Assembly: GCA_051294375.1 (NCBI GenBank)
Contig: CM119268.1
Coordinates: forward strand, 21,968,010-22,032,009
Length of the DNA stretch: 64,000 nt
Reading direction: 5' to 3'
Source: Paraspadella gotoi
Lineage: Eukaryota; Chaetognatha
Shown: in pieces, positions 12,500 to 23,092 of the stretch
Layout of the letters: every line of letters starts with the position of its first letter
Position numbering within the stretch: the first letter of the stretch is position 1
Program-made: the position numbers and the translations under genes
The notes under the pieces: model-generated
Seen by the model: only the letters and a program-made list of their open reading frames with translations
Told to the model about the DNA's origin: nothing
Databases searched by the model: none

Positions 12500-13080
12500 C
12501 TATAATTCACTTTGTCACTTAGTCCACCACCTCAATCTTGTCGGGCATTCACATATATCATGTCAGAATATCGAATTATGATAAATTATGCAAAAAAAGA
12601 TGTCCTTCCGTCCGTCCGTCTTTCTGTCCGTCCGTCCCACCTTAGCAAAAAACTCCAATTACTCGTGATTGGATGGATGGATTGGAATGAAATTTTGTGT
12701 GTGGGTGTGTGTGTGATTGAGTTGGAAATCAAGTTTCAATGGAAAAAAACAAAAAATATATTTCACTATTTGAATACCAATTGCTCATGAGTGGATGGGG
12801 CGATTGACTTGAAATTTTGTATGTGGGTAGGAAAGTGTGTGATTAAGCTGGAAATCAAGTTTTGATGGAATCGTCTGAGTGGAAATGAGTTTAAATGAAA
12901 AAAAAATACATTTCACTATTTGAACATCAATTGCTCATGAGTGGATGGGGCGATGGACCTGAAATTTTGTTTGTGGGTAAAAAAGTGTGTGATTAAGCTG
13001 GAAATAAAGTTTTGATGGAATCATCTGAGTGGAAATGAGTTTAAATGGAAAAAACAAAAAACCTGTTTCACTAATTGATT
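12500..13080 (+). repeat. Dispersed repeat family D with three tandem body units
   Basis: A head with GTCCGTCCGTC words at about 12607-12640 is followed by about three units of roughly 140 bp. Each has a form of TTGCTCATGAGTGGATGGGG, then GAAATTTTGT.TGTGGGTA, AAGTGTGTGATTAAGCTGG and GGAAATGAGTTTAAATG. An inverted copy with the same head and a single unit lies at 51335-51600, so this is a dispersed element and not a local duplication. No coding sequence is seen in it. Confidence 0.75.
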
Positions 13081-13632
13081 ATGCTTCTTTTTCTTTTTAT
13101 ATTAAATGTAAATTCAAGATGTATTAATTAATCAATTAATTCATCAGTTAATTAATCAATAAATAATTAATTAATCGGTCAATTAATCGATCAATTAATT
13201 ATTCAATCAAACAATTTATTTAGTTATCTATTAATTAATTATTCAATCAATCAATTTATTTATAAATTAATTAATTATTTAATCAATTAATCAGTCAATC
13301 AAGTCCATTGTTATCGGCATTATTTTCGTCATCGCCATCATCGTCGTCGTTGCTTTTGTCGTGGTCAGTGACGAAAAGACCTAAAATACAAACATTTTGG
13401 ATCAAAATAATTAGTTAATATAGTTTGTATTAAATAATTAATTACCGCTAATGATCGTGGGCAGATCCGACTTTGTTTGCTCGAACTTGTTAAATAATTT
13501 CAGACTTACTTTGATTCTGTATTTAAAGTCCATTCCTCTCACATTTAGTCTTATCCTCTTCGAAAACTTTTTCCCTTTTTTTTTCCCTTATTTTTTAACG
13601 AGTCTAAAAATCCTGCAAAACAAAAATCAGTG

Positions 13633-15187
13633 ATGGGTTTAACGACTCAACTGTTTCGGATGACGGGTTCGTTCGTCGTCATCACCACCTCCTTCTTCAG
13701 CATCGACTACTTCCGCCGATGTCGAAGATTCGACGATAAAGTTGGACGCGTCAATCGGATTCTGGACGGGAGACTCGGGCGACCTCTAGAAGCCCTCGAG
13801 GCCTACTTCGAGAATACCCAACTCCGCGGAACCGGTCTGATATCGATCGCCTTCTTCCTCGAGAGCCTCGCGCCGCTGAAAGCGGAGGATTTGACAAGGG
13901 CGTTGAGCCGAGTTGCCGCCGCGAATCCCATGCTGAGGCTACGAATCGACGATTTGGCCGAGGCGAATAAAGAGAACGAGAAAGAAGATGGTCTTTTGTT
14001 TTTCGTCGAGATGGACAAGTTTCGTCCAAACTTCGAGGTCCTCGACACTGACGACTGGAAGGGCGTCTGGAAAAGGACATCACGAAGCCCATTGACTCCC
14101 GCTTCGGTCCGCTCTGGAGGGTGAAACTACTTCGAGGTTCGGTAGAACTGGGCAAGCACAAACAGGTTTTGGTATGCACCTTTCATCATGGAATCGTAGA
14201 TGGAAAATCCATAATGGCATTTGGGGATCAACTCGTCGAAAAACTGAGCGACAATGTTGAGGATGATCAATCAGCGGTTGTCAAGACGTTGCCGCCTTCT
14301 AACAAAGAGCTTCTGGGCGAAAATCTAATGAAACTTTCTGCACTGACAAAAATCAAAATCTATCTATTTTATAAATTGGGCGAAGCCTTTAATATTAAGT
14401 CGCATGAACCTTCTTGCTCTTTGGCTGTTTTAACCTCTCGACCCAAGATGAAGATGCCCTTTCTACCGAACGCGACGCGCGTAATTCCACTTCAGCTAAC
14501 GCGGAGCAACTGGACCAACTATTGCGTCGATGCCGTCATCACCAGTGCAAACTGCACGCCACCCTTCAGGCGGTCGTCAGTCTCGCCGAACTCCGGATGC
14601 TTAAAGAAAATATGACCAAGGACGGAGGTTCCGACTTTCCCGCTTCTTTGAAAATCTCCAACACTTACGCGATGAGCACGCGGGGCTTCGCGAATCCTCC
14701 CCTGACTGACGAGACGATCGGGGTTTACGCGCAAGGGCCGAGGATGACTCGGGATGTCGAATCCGATTTGGAAACTCAGGGACAGAAATTCTGGTCGTTT
14801 GCTCGTTCGATGAACGAAGAGATTCACGGAATCGCGAACGAAAAATCCGTGACAGACTTTCTCAAAATTACCGACTTTCTCTATCCGCTTTTCCCTGATT
14901 TCTTCTCAAAAATGAGCCTCAAAAATGAGCTCTCATTGGACTACTTCATGACCAACTATGGTTCGTTTTTCACTGCACGAAATGAGCGAAGGCCCGTCGA
15001 CATCACAGCAGCCTATTCAACACTCAACGTGGCGTGGTCCGGCCTCTGCTTTGCGCATGTCATCTTATCCATTCACGGCGGGCTTTTTTGGACAATCTCA
15101 TTCTCAGAGAGATCAATCTCTGAGGAGCAGGGAAGAGCCTATGCGCAGTGCATTGTGGATACGTTAAGAGAAGTTGTTAATGGATGA
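13633..15187 (+). pseudogene. Condensation-type acyltransferase, intronless, two frame breaks
   Basis: Coding sequence of about 518 codons with no introns, split over three frames: 13633-about 14060, about 14060-14490, and about 14490-15187. The catalytic HHxxxDG motif of the acyl-CoA-dependent acyltransferase/condensation superfamily is intact (HHGIVDG at 14184-14204). Upstream is a typical N-terminal part (LGRPLEALEAYFENTQLRG) and a GPLWRVKLL strand. The C-terminal half has AEQLDQLLRRCRHHQCKLHA, as in alcohol acetyltransferase-like proteins. Family knowledge suggests acyl transfer to a small hydroxyl or amine acceptor; the substrate is unknown. Both breaks are one-base shifts within conserved blocks, and codon use stays good on each side. 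Either this is a young pseudogene or the assembly has two indels; the second is quite possible given similar breaks elsewhere. Confidence 0.7.
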
Positions 15188-16258
15188 TTCGGGCATTGAG
15201 GAAATTAAAGAACTTTAAAAGTATGGGAAATAATGCAAGAATTTTGAAATGATAAATTATTATCCTAAATAATCTAGTTATGGATTTGGAGGTATCAAGG
15301 CTTAGAGTAGAACTAGAAGGTCGCCTGACATTGAATACAGATCACAGAATAATTTTGGGTGCTCTACTTATAGTTTTAAATTTACTATAAATTTAGTAGT
15401 ATGGTATCCTAAGCAGAAATAAAAGAAAGTTTCATGAGATAGGAAAACTGATAACTCGGTAGTGATATACGTCATTATCATTGCTCGCCAACGGGCCAAC
15501 GCCTACAATGAAGAATGAAGAAAGTAACATGGTGACTATTTTCATTAATATAACTAAGTGATAACCGTATGCTTTATTTCCGGAAGCAAAAAAGTAAAAT
15601 ATTGGTATGTAATAACAAAATTTTTAGGTTAAAAATTAACAAATGATTTCAGACTTGAAGAGAAATAAAATAAAAAAATCTAAAGAGCATTAAAAGCATA
15701 TTCCTATACTTATTCAGAATATATTTTAGTTTTGATCAAGTTAAATTGTTAGTATAACATATATTTTTAATTAATGACGTCTCAACTAGTTAGAATATGA
15801 TTTTTCATAATAATGATAAAGCTTTGAAGCTCTCAACTCTTCATCCCCAGAAATGAATTCTTTGATTTTGTAAAAATCACTAAAAATATTATAATTATGC
15901 TAGATGAAGAGTTGATTGTAGCGCTTCAACCAGAAACCCGCTGGATCGTCATTGAGTTCGTTTCACCAGATGGTACTAAGTTATTAAGTTCTGGTCCTAT
16001 GAGTCGCGTTAATATATGACAGATAAATCAAATGTAACAAAAAAAATCTTAAAAGATTATAGATCTCGCCAGACGATAGGAGGAAATAAAGAAATAAAAA
16101 AGAAAGACAAAAAATTGATGCGATGATCCCCAAATGACTAATGCGATGATAGTCATTCATTGATGTGATGATAATCATTCATTGACACGATGAATCATTC
16201 ATCATAAATAAAAGAAACAAATGCATGTATGAGTGAGAGAGAGAGAGAGAGAAAGATA

Positions 16259-16392
16259 TGTAGTCGGGCATTGCTTAGGTTCACCTCGCCTATAAGCATG
16301 ATACCTTCAGTCGTGGCCCGGTGGCTTATTGAGTAAAGCTGTCAGCTCATAACCACTAGGTATGAATCCTGGCTTTGGCCCGTCTGGCGAGA
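16259..16392 (+). mobile_element. SINE family B, truncated copy
   Basis: Starts with TGTAGTCGGGCATTGC and GGTTCACC, like the copy at 8234, and carries GTGGCTTATTGAGTAAAGC, but stops soon after the B-box region and lacks the CTGCGGGAAG body. Confidence 0.7.
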
Positions 16393-16603
16393 TAAAAATT
16401 ATAATGTTTAACAAGCGGGATGTATAGTAGAGTGATGTGAAAATGATAACATTTTAGAAAATTAAAATTTAGCATTATGTATATACTCTCTTTAGCATAT
16501 AAAACATGAACACAAAAACCAATAAAAATTCTTTGGTAAATTTATTTTTTAATTTTATACATTAGTAGGCACCAGTGAGCTATATTTATATATAGTAATA
16601 AGT

Positions 16604-16751
16604 ATTAGAAGAGTTTGAAATGAATTTTCAACAACGATTTTATTTTAATAAAAAACGGACATGTTTCGGCTTAACTACAAGCCTTCATCAGCATTAAAAA
16701 TTTTTATTAAAATAAAATCGTTGTTGAAAATTCATTTCAAACTCTTCTAAT
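16604..16751 (-). mobile_element. Fold-back element carrying a hammerhead ribozyme core
   Basis: Arms of about 50 bp (ATTAGAAGAGTTTGAAATGA outward) are near-perfect inverted repeats around a 45-bp centre. Read on the minus strand the centre is CTGATGA, a stem-loop GGCTT/AAGCC, then GAAACATGTC. The arms would form a long helix I. Confidence 0.75.
16656..16691 (-). ncRNA. Type I hammerhead ribozyme-like core
   Basis: Minus strand: CTGATGA (16691-16685), one extra A, stem II GGCTT...AAGCC, then GAAAC (16667-16663) and ATGTC. In the hammerhead fold C3-A9 and G12-A14 are all canonical. AC...GT would form a two-base-pair stem III closed by AT, placing the cleavage site after GTC at 16658. Stem I is G-C, U-G, A-U, A-U, then an internal loop and a long helix made by the element's inverted arms. 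A very short stem III and a loop in stem I are features of minimal type I hammerheads known from Penelope-like elements and small retrozymes. The extra A between the core and stem II is atypical. Activity is inferred, not shown. Confidence 0.7.
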
Positions 16752-17960
16752 TATTACACAACGAAAAGAAAGGATTATACCACAAAGTAATAAGTATATA
16801 ATTGGTTAAAATTTTAAAATGCAAATTTTTAAATTTTAAGATCAGATTTGGATTTTTTTGCAAAAAGTTGATATAATATTATAAGAAAGTATAATTCTTT
16901 TTTAAAAATTATTTCATTAAGTTGGTCAAAAATATAAAAAACTATATTTAAGACGCCGATTTTTAATTTCAACTTACTTAATGACATAACTTTTAACAAA
17001 GGATTAACACAATGTCTACCGATCAAACAAAGAATCTGAATCTGCTTTCAGAATTAAAAAAACACATTTTGAAATTTTGATATTATACCCTGAGTCCGTT
17101 TGCGTGTGACACTAAAAAATCTTTATTATACTTTAAATATTTAATAAACATAATTCATAAGTAAATCATTAGTTAGAGAACTACTTGACGTTTTTTATTT
17201 GTAAGTTTTATTTTGTGTTTAATTTATTTACTATTCATTGTTTAATTTTTTATCTAACACAGTAAAATTGATAAAAAAGACCATTTTAGGTGTGTTCTTG
17301 ATTGAATCAATGGCGCATCTGAATTATTGTAATGTTGAGTAATTTTTTAGTAATGATTTTTTATTTATTTTTTTAATTGTAAATCTTAAGTTTTATTATA
17401 CAATTTGTTTAATTAGAAAAAAATATTATCCTGAGCATGATCTTGACTGTTTTGAATAATTATTGATTATTGATTAATAAGGATTCCCAGATAATTCTTT
17501 ATTTAACGCTATAAATGAATTTTAATAATTTTAAATATTTAATGAGTAATTAATTTATAATAATTCTTTTTTTTTTTTAAATTCAGTTTTTTAACTGAAG
17601 ATGAAATTGGATGACCATTAAAAAAAAGTTATTTTACATAAGTAAATATTAAATTAATCTTATGAAATAAAAATATAATAAACGTACTTTGTTATAAAAT
17701 GGGGGAAAAAAATTTTAAAATTATTTATCCAATGAGAAATGGTACGCATTTTTTGGTATCACTCGCGAACGGACACGGGGTATAAATGTAGTAGTATATA
17801 CAAAATAAGCTGACAGGGCTACTATATTTGTAACCAAAAAAAACTATAGATTAATATTCACTAATATAATAGTTTTTAAGATATAACTGCTAAATTTGGA
17901 TTCCAAACTTTCACTTCACCCTAATGTATAGTATATTTATGGATATTCATATTCATATTG

Positions 17961-20900
17961 TTAATATTTTTCATTGAACACTCTGATTCTGGTTTGATTT
18001 GAATTTTCGCTCGTCTCCTGAACATCGTCTCTCATTGCCGGCGAATCGCTGCGTCGGGATTGGTTCCCTGTCATTGGAGGCCAACTGCTTTCCTTGCTCG
18101 TCTCTCCGCTCGTTGATGGCAAGCCGCTGTCGCGTCTGCTAGATCGTGGAACGTGATCGTACAAACGTTTGGCGGCCTCGTAGCTTTCGTCGTACGGACA
18201 GCCACCGATGTTGCAGTTCTCGTCGTACGGGCATCCTCTCGCTTTAGTTCGACTCTCGTAGGCGCTCGCTCGAGATTTGAGATATTTGCTTCGAGGCCGC
18301 TCTCTTAATTCGGTCTTTAAACAAAGTTTGTCGGTGGGAAGTATTTTGTCGGCTACGTCGCTTTGGTCGGCAGCTTCAGCGTTGTCGGCTCCAGATAGGT
18401 TTTCTTCGTCGGCTGGATTTTTGGTGTCGCCGCTGAGATGATTTACTTCGTCGATGTTGGCACCAAGGATCGTATTGTCAGTAAGTATTGCTTTGTCGCT
18501 ACCAGTTTCAACGCAGTCATTGTCAGCTGATTGGTCGATGATCTGGAGTTCAATAGTTAAGAAAAGTTTGGTTTTTTAAAAATTTAAATAATTTTAAAAA
18601 TGAAAAACTTAATAAGCGGCTGTCACTGTCAGACATTCATAACAATAACTTAATCTGACTTTGTTTTCTTTTTTCTCTTTGATGAATTTTCTTATGACGA
18701 CGACGGCGATGACGATGTTGACGATAATGAGGACGACGACGAGAACGATGAGAAAGATGCAAAGCCAATCGCAGTCGTCGGTGGCTTCAGTAGGCGGAGC
18801 CACCGTCGACTTTGTCTCGCTGATGATATCTGAAGGGAGATATATATTTTGTCATTCCTTCTGTCAGTTCTAATGTCATTTCTCCTCTCACTTATTCGAT
18901 CGGCGACGGAGACTTTGGATCCATCGACAACGACGACTGACGAGACGCTTCGAATCTCGATGGAGCGTCGACGACGTCGAACGGAGGAAGTGGAGCAGGA
19001 GGTCTGGGATGTGGGATGAGGAGCAAAATGTATTGTAGTTTAGTGGAAAGGAGAAAGGAAATGAGGATTAGATCGATTGGATTTATTATGTTCAATGAAT
19101 TATAGTAAGTAATGTCAATCGAACGCGTTAACAATCATAGGATCGCAAGAGAACTAGTGTCCCTACAAATAATACAGTAGTACAGTCAATTGTAAAGTTC
19201 AAATTGATAAGACCTCACAAATAAGCAAAGATAGAAATAGAATAAATTACTAGAACTAGAAGTGAAAAAAAATTATGTACAAATAAAAGTATTTGACGGA
19301 ATCGTCGAGGGGAGGAAGTCGGAGATTTTAAAGTCCAGGCAACATATCTCATCAGGCAGGAGCAGAAACGGCGTAACTGCAATTCCAACTGCGTCAACGC
19401 AACTCACTTACCCTTCGGCAACCGTTGTCGGCGGCCGAAGTACAAACGACGATCGAACATCGTATGAAGACAAATTCCGACGAAGCGAATTTGAACATCA
19501 GGAATTCGTCAGTGACGGCGCTGGAACCTAAATGGGGGGGGGGAGGAAGAGAGTTAATGCCAATTTGAATTGAATGGTACAACTGATTAAGGATCGAGAG
19601 AATAATACTATGTCTAATATGTCTGTGACGAAATTGGTACGACCAAAATTCAGTTTCTCAATAAATAAACTATTCAGCCCATGACTTCAGCGAGTAGTGA
19701 AGTTGCTTTTCCTTTCGACAACAATAATAATCGCTTACGCATTTATCTGATTTTCGTCTTTATCTTATTTAGTTATTAGTTATTCTCCTCAGTATTTCTT
19801 GGACTGACCCTGATAAAGGATTCCAATCGGATTTGATTTGTTGATGAAAGGACTGTAGCCTGAAGTTGGTTTACAACTGCAAAAATAAGTACAAATCTAA
19901 AACAAATAAGGTTATATATAATTACTACCGAGGCCCTACTTGTACCGTGATGAGTATTTATTAATTTCCGGTTGTTATATAGAGTACTAGTCTTTAGTCT
20001 TCCACGTTTGGTGAACTTTCAACTTTGGTTGTTTATATTCACTTTTATGCTCTTGATACACTAAATTGTGACATGCCGTCATACCCTTTAGTATCGATTA
20101 TTGTCATGTAGTTCGAGCCAGCGACTCTTGGCGGTTGTTCGTAAAACTCGCATCCCTCGACGGAGAAAGCGCCGGACCCTATCGGAGAAATAGTATCTTG
20201 TTTAATGATTAAATTTAGTTTCAAGCGATATATATCTGAATCAGTTAAGATCTGGAATTTATATCAAAATTTTCAAAATTACTTGTTTGACTATTTTTTA
20301 TTTTTATACTTTATTAAGGCTTTACTATTTAAACTATATTTTTAAATTATATTACTTGGATACGTCGTTATTTGGATCATTCTTGGGAGCGCTTGCGGTG
20401 AATCAGTTCGAATGACTATTTCTTTAAATTTTACTTGATTTAATTTTTTAAACTTTCTCTTTATAGTTTATTACTAATAGTTAATTTTGTTATATATATA
20501 TATATATAATTCAAGTCGTGTGAATTAAAGGCGCGCGTCGCTTAAAACGGGCGCCATTCTCTGCTAACGAGGATTTAATGCGGACGAAACTCGAAATGTC
20601 GAGAGGACAAATGGAAAAATTAAGGGGGGGGGTGTGAGAATGTGTTTTTGTCCAGGTTTTTATGTTCAGAGACAAAGTGGGACGCAGATAAAGCGCGGAG
20701 ACTTAAGCAGTATTAAAAGTATTTAATACAATTGGTAAATACTTGATAAATAATATACAATTAACTCTTGTAGATCATGATCGAGCTTAACCTAATCTTT
20801 CTGTCGTCACGTTGATCCGAATCCTCGTCTTGTCCCCGACTTTAAGATTCGTCCAAGGCACGCCCACATCCGGGGACGGGGATAGGAACGCAGTCAGCCA

Positions 20901-21590
20901 GTTTACTTGATTGGTCAGCCTGTGGGTCCAAGTTTAATGTTTTGACAATGGCATTTAATATAAATAATCAATTTTAAAGCAACCTGCATTGAAGGCTAAA
21001 CGTTTGGTTCCTTCCTTCAGAATTCTTTGCCACGATTTGTATCGTCGCCGAAACTTGCTCGATCTTAATTAATTAATCATATTATGTGGACAATATTCAT
21101 TATTGTTATTTAAATTGTATTAGTTTGATCTCTGAAACTTGCCTCAACATATTTGTTGCAAGATCTGAGCAAATTGAAACCTAAAGCGGAGCCGGTTGTT
21201 GAACAAGTTTCGTCGTTTTCATATCCGTTCACTGAATGAACAGTTGAATTTATTTTTTTTATAAAAATAACTTGCCTTAGCTTAAACTACGAGGGATATG
21301 AAATCTCACCGTAAACCGATGACCAGTTTCCGGTTTGAATATTGACGCTGAAATCAGTTAGACAAGTTGTCTGAGGAGCTGAACGTAAAGAAAGATTTTA
21401 AAAAGTCTTGTGCGTTGTTCTAGGTACGTACACTCAATGAAAATCCTTTGAATTTGATTACAGTAAAAACTTTTCTTTTCGCTTTTCACTCACGTATGTC
21501 CCCGCATCTTGCCAACGACGCGCATCCAATGACGACGACGAAGAAAAACTCGCTCAACTTTGTCCACTCAAAATATTTCCACTTGCGCAT
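17961..21590 (-). CDS. ZP-domain transmembrane protein, complete 11-exon gene
   Basis: Exons: 21494-21590, 21310-21378, 21143-21231, 20984-21063, 20792-20919, 20085-20178, 19809-19876, 19412-19527, 18892-19003, 18660-18829, 17961-18542. Every junction keeps phase, giving 534 aa. The start at 21590 gives a signal peptide (hydrophobic FFFVVVIGCASLA). ZP-N follows with four cysteines (TTC, ETC, RSC, LQC). ZP-C has VEGC, KGC, FIRCSIVVC and a later TSC. A pentabasic VRRRRRS furin-like site comes next, then an acidic stalk, a membrane span (LCIFLIVLVVVLIIVNIVIA) and a cytoplasmic tail of about 200 aa with two CPYDE repeats. ZP proteins are usually cleaved at such a site and polymerise outside the cell. 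The intron after 21143 uses a GC donor (GAG/GCAAGT). The last donor (AAA/GTCAGA) is weak. Confidence 0.88.
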
Positions 21591-23092
21591 GGCTCTAGTT
21601 TTTATTTTATAGATGGCGTTCGTGTGTGACTCTACGTCAATTTTAGCCGTTTGCGTTTGGCGATTGCATTGTTTGGCAAGCTCGTTTAATGACTGTCATG
21701 ACGTTGCGTGGGTGAGTTTTACAGTCGTTCGTTTTAGCCTCATTCTGTTATTCCGTCGTCTTGTACTTTTCACATTTGGCGATTTGATGGTTGACAGGTC
21801 ATCCGACTGACCCACTTAAAGAGTCTTTGCGGCTGCACCAGTTTCAACACCAGTTAGAGTTTGCTGCGTGTTTCCGAAATCCGTCGCCACATAACGGGAA
21901 ATGTTATCGCGTGACTTTGTTGTCGGTTTCTCCATGGAATGTTCTTTTGTTGACCGAGGGGACGACGACACAACCGCCATCTAAATCAAATTCCGAATTG
22001 TTATTTTGGAAGGAAAAAGGTCGCCGACCTTGACATGAAGAGGAGAGCATGAATTTAAGTGGAAAGAGAAGATGAAGGCTAATTAGATGAAAGATTAAGG
22101 GGAGGAAGAGGAAGTTACATCGGAAGTCAAAGAATCGATCTTCTGTTTTTTTCCTCTTCTCCGTCGTCGTCATTGGCAACGCCATTTTGTTTTCTTTTTT
22201 TTTTTTTCCTCCTCTCATGGAAACTCGGGTTAAGGACCGCGACGTCGTTCAACCGCCCGGGCGCTTAAACCGTGACGCGGTCTCTTCGTCACGAATCTTA
22301 TCGAGGCTTCTTCGGTCGTCGACCTGGAGATTAAAAGCAAGAAGGATCTCAATAAGTTGTTGTCGTTGTTGTCGAGTGGAAAACAATTCTCCTGACTACA
22401 GAATCTTTGTTTTTCTCGTGCTTGGGTTCCAGTGGATTTTTGAAGTTGCTTGACAGTAATTCAAACCATAGCAACAGGAGGGGGAGGGACAGAGAGAGAG
22501 TTAGAGAGAGAAAGAACGAAAGAAAGAGAAAGAAATAGATAAAGATTGAGAGAGACAGCGAGAGAGGGAGAGAGAGAGAGAGAAAGAAAGAAACAGAGAG
22601 AGAGAAAAAAAAGGAAAGACAGTTTTCTGACTAAAATTTGCTCTTCGTCTGACTTGAACTATAATAAAATAATCAGCTAAAACAAAATATGTGAAAATGA
22701 GTCGAATTTTTTAAAAATAAATTTGGTGCAAGAGTAAACATCAAAAGTATTTTTTTTACAATAGTAAATATTTACAAATTGCGAAAGAGTAAAATGTGGT
22801 TTTTATTAGTCTATGAGATGAGGGAATTTTTTAGTTTTCTTAAATATCGATAAATAACAACTCAAGCTTAAGAAATAAAAAAAATATTAGTTCTGATCGT
22901 AGGACATATTTACTAAAAGTAATATGAAATCTTCTTCAGAATGTAAATAATCAGCGACTATTTCATCAATCGTTCGTCTTTGCAAAAAAAAAAAAAGTAG
23001 CATTATTCTCTTTATTGTATATTGAATATGAATTTAAAAAGGGGATTTAATTAGACTAGAAATTGGGAAATTACGAATTAGTCACGTTGACG
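21591..23092. other. Intergenic; likely promoter side of the ZP gene plus (GA) repeats
   Basis: Lies between the start of one minus-strand ZP gene and the stop of the next. Short open frames at 21613-22453 show no family features. About 22480-22615 is a degenerate (GA)n/(GAAA)n tract. No other gene is seen. Confidence 0.5.

Larger units (their letters stand above)
10417..13632. other. Intergenic/5' region rich in repeats
   Basis: Holds two long (CT)n tracts (about 10945-11032 and 11209-11275), a purine-rich stretch (about 11375-11560) and a three-unit repeat (12500-13080). Two short valine-rich plus-strand stretches (about 11149-11181 and 13304-13384) could be stray membrane exons, but both lie in GTC-type simple sequence and could not be linked to a gene. 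Confidence 0.5.
15188..17960. other. AT-rich intergenic region with mobile elements
   Basis: No gene is seen. It contains a SINE B copy (16259-16392) and a hammerhead-bearing fold-back element (16604-16751). The rest is AT-rich and without recognisable coding sequence. Confidence 0.6.

Noticed and set aside
13304-13384. Plus-strand valine/isoleucine-rich stretch resembling a membrane span
   Set aside because: Short, in GTC/ATC simple sequence, with no matching upstream exons. Could be a stray exon but not supportable.
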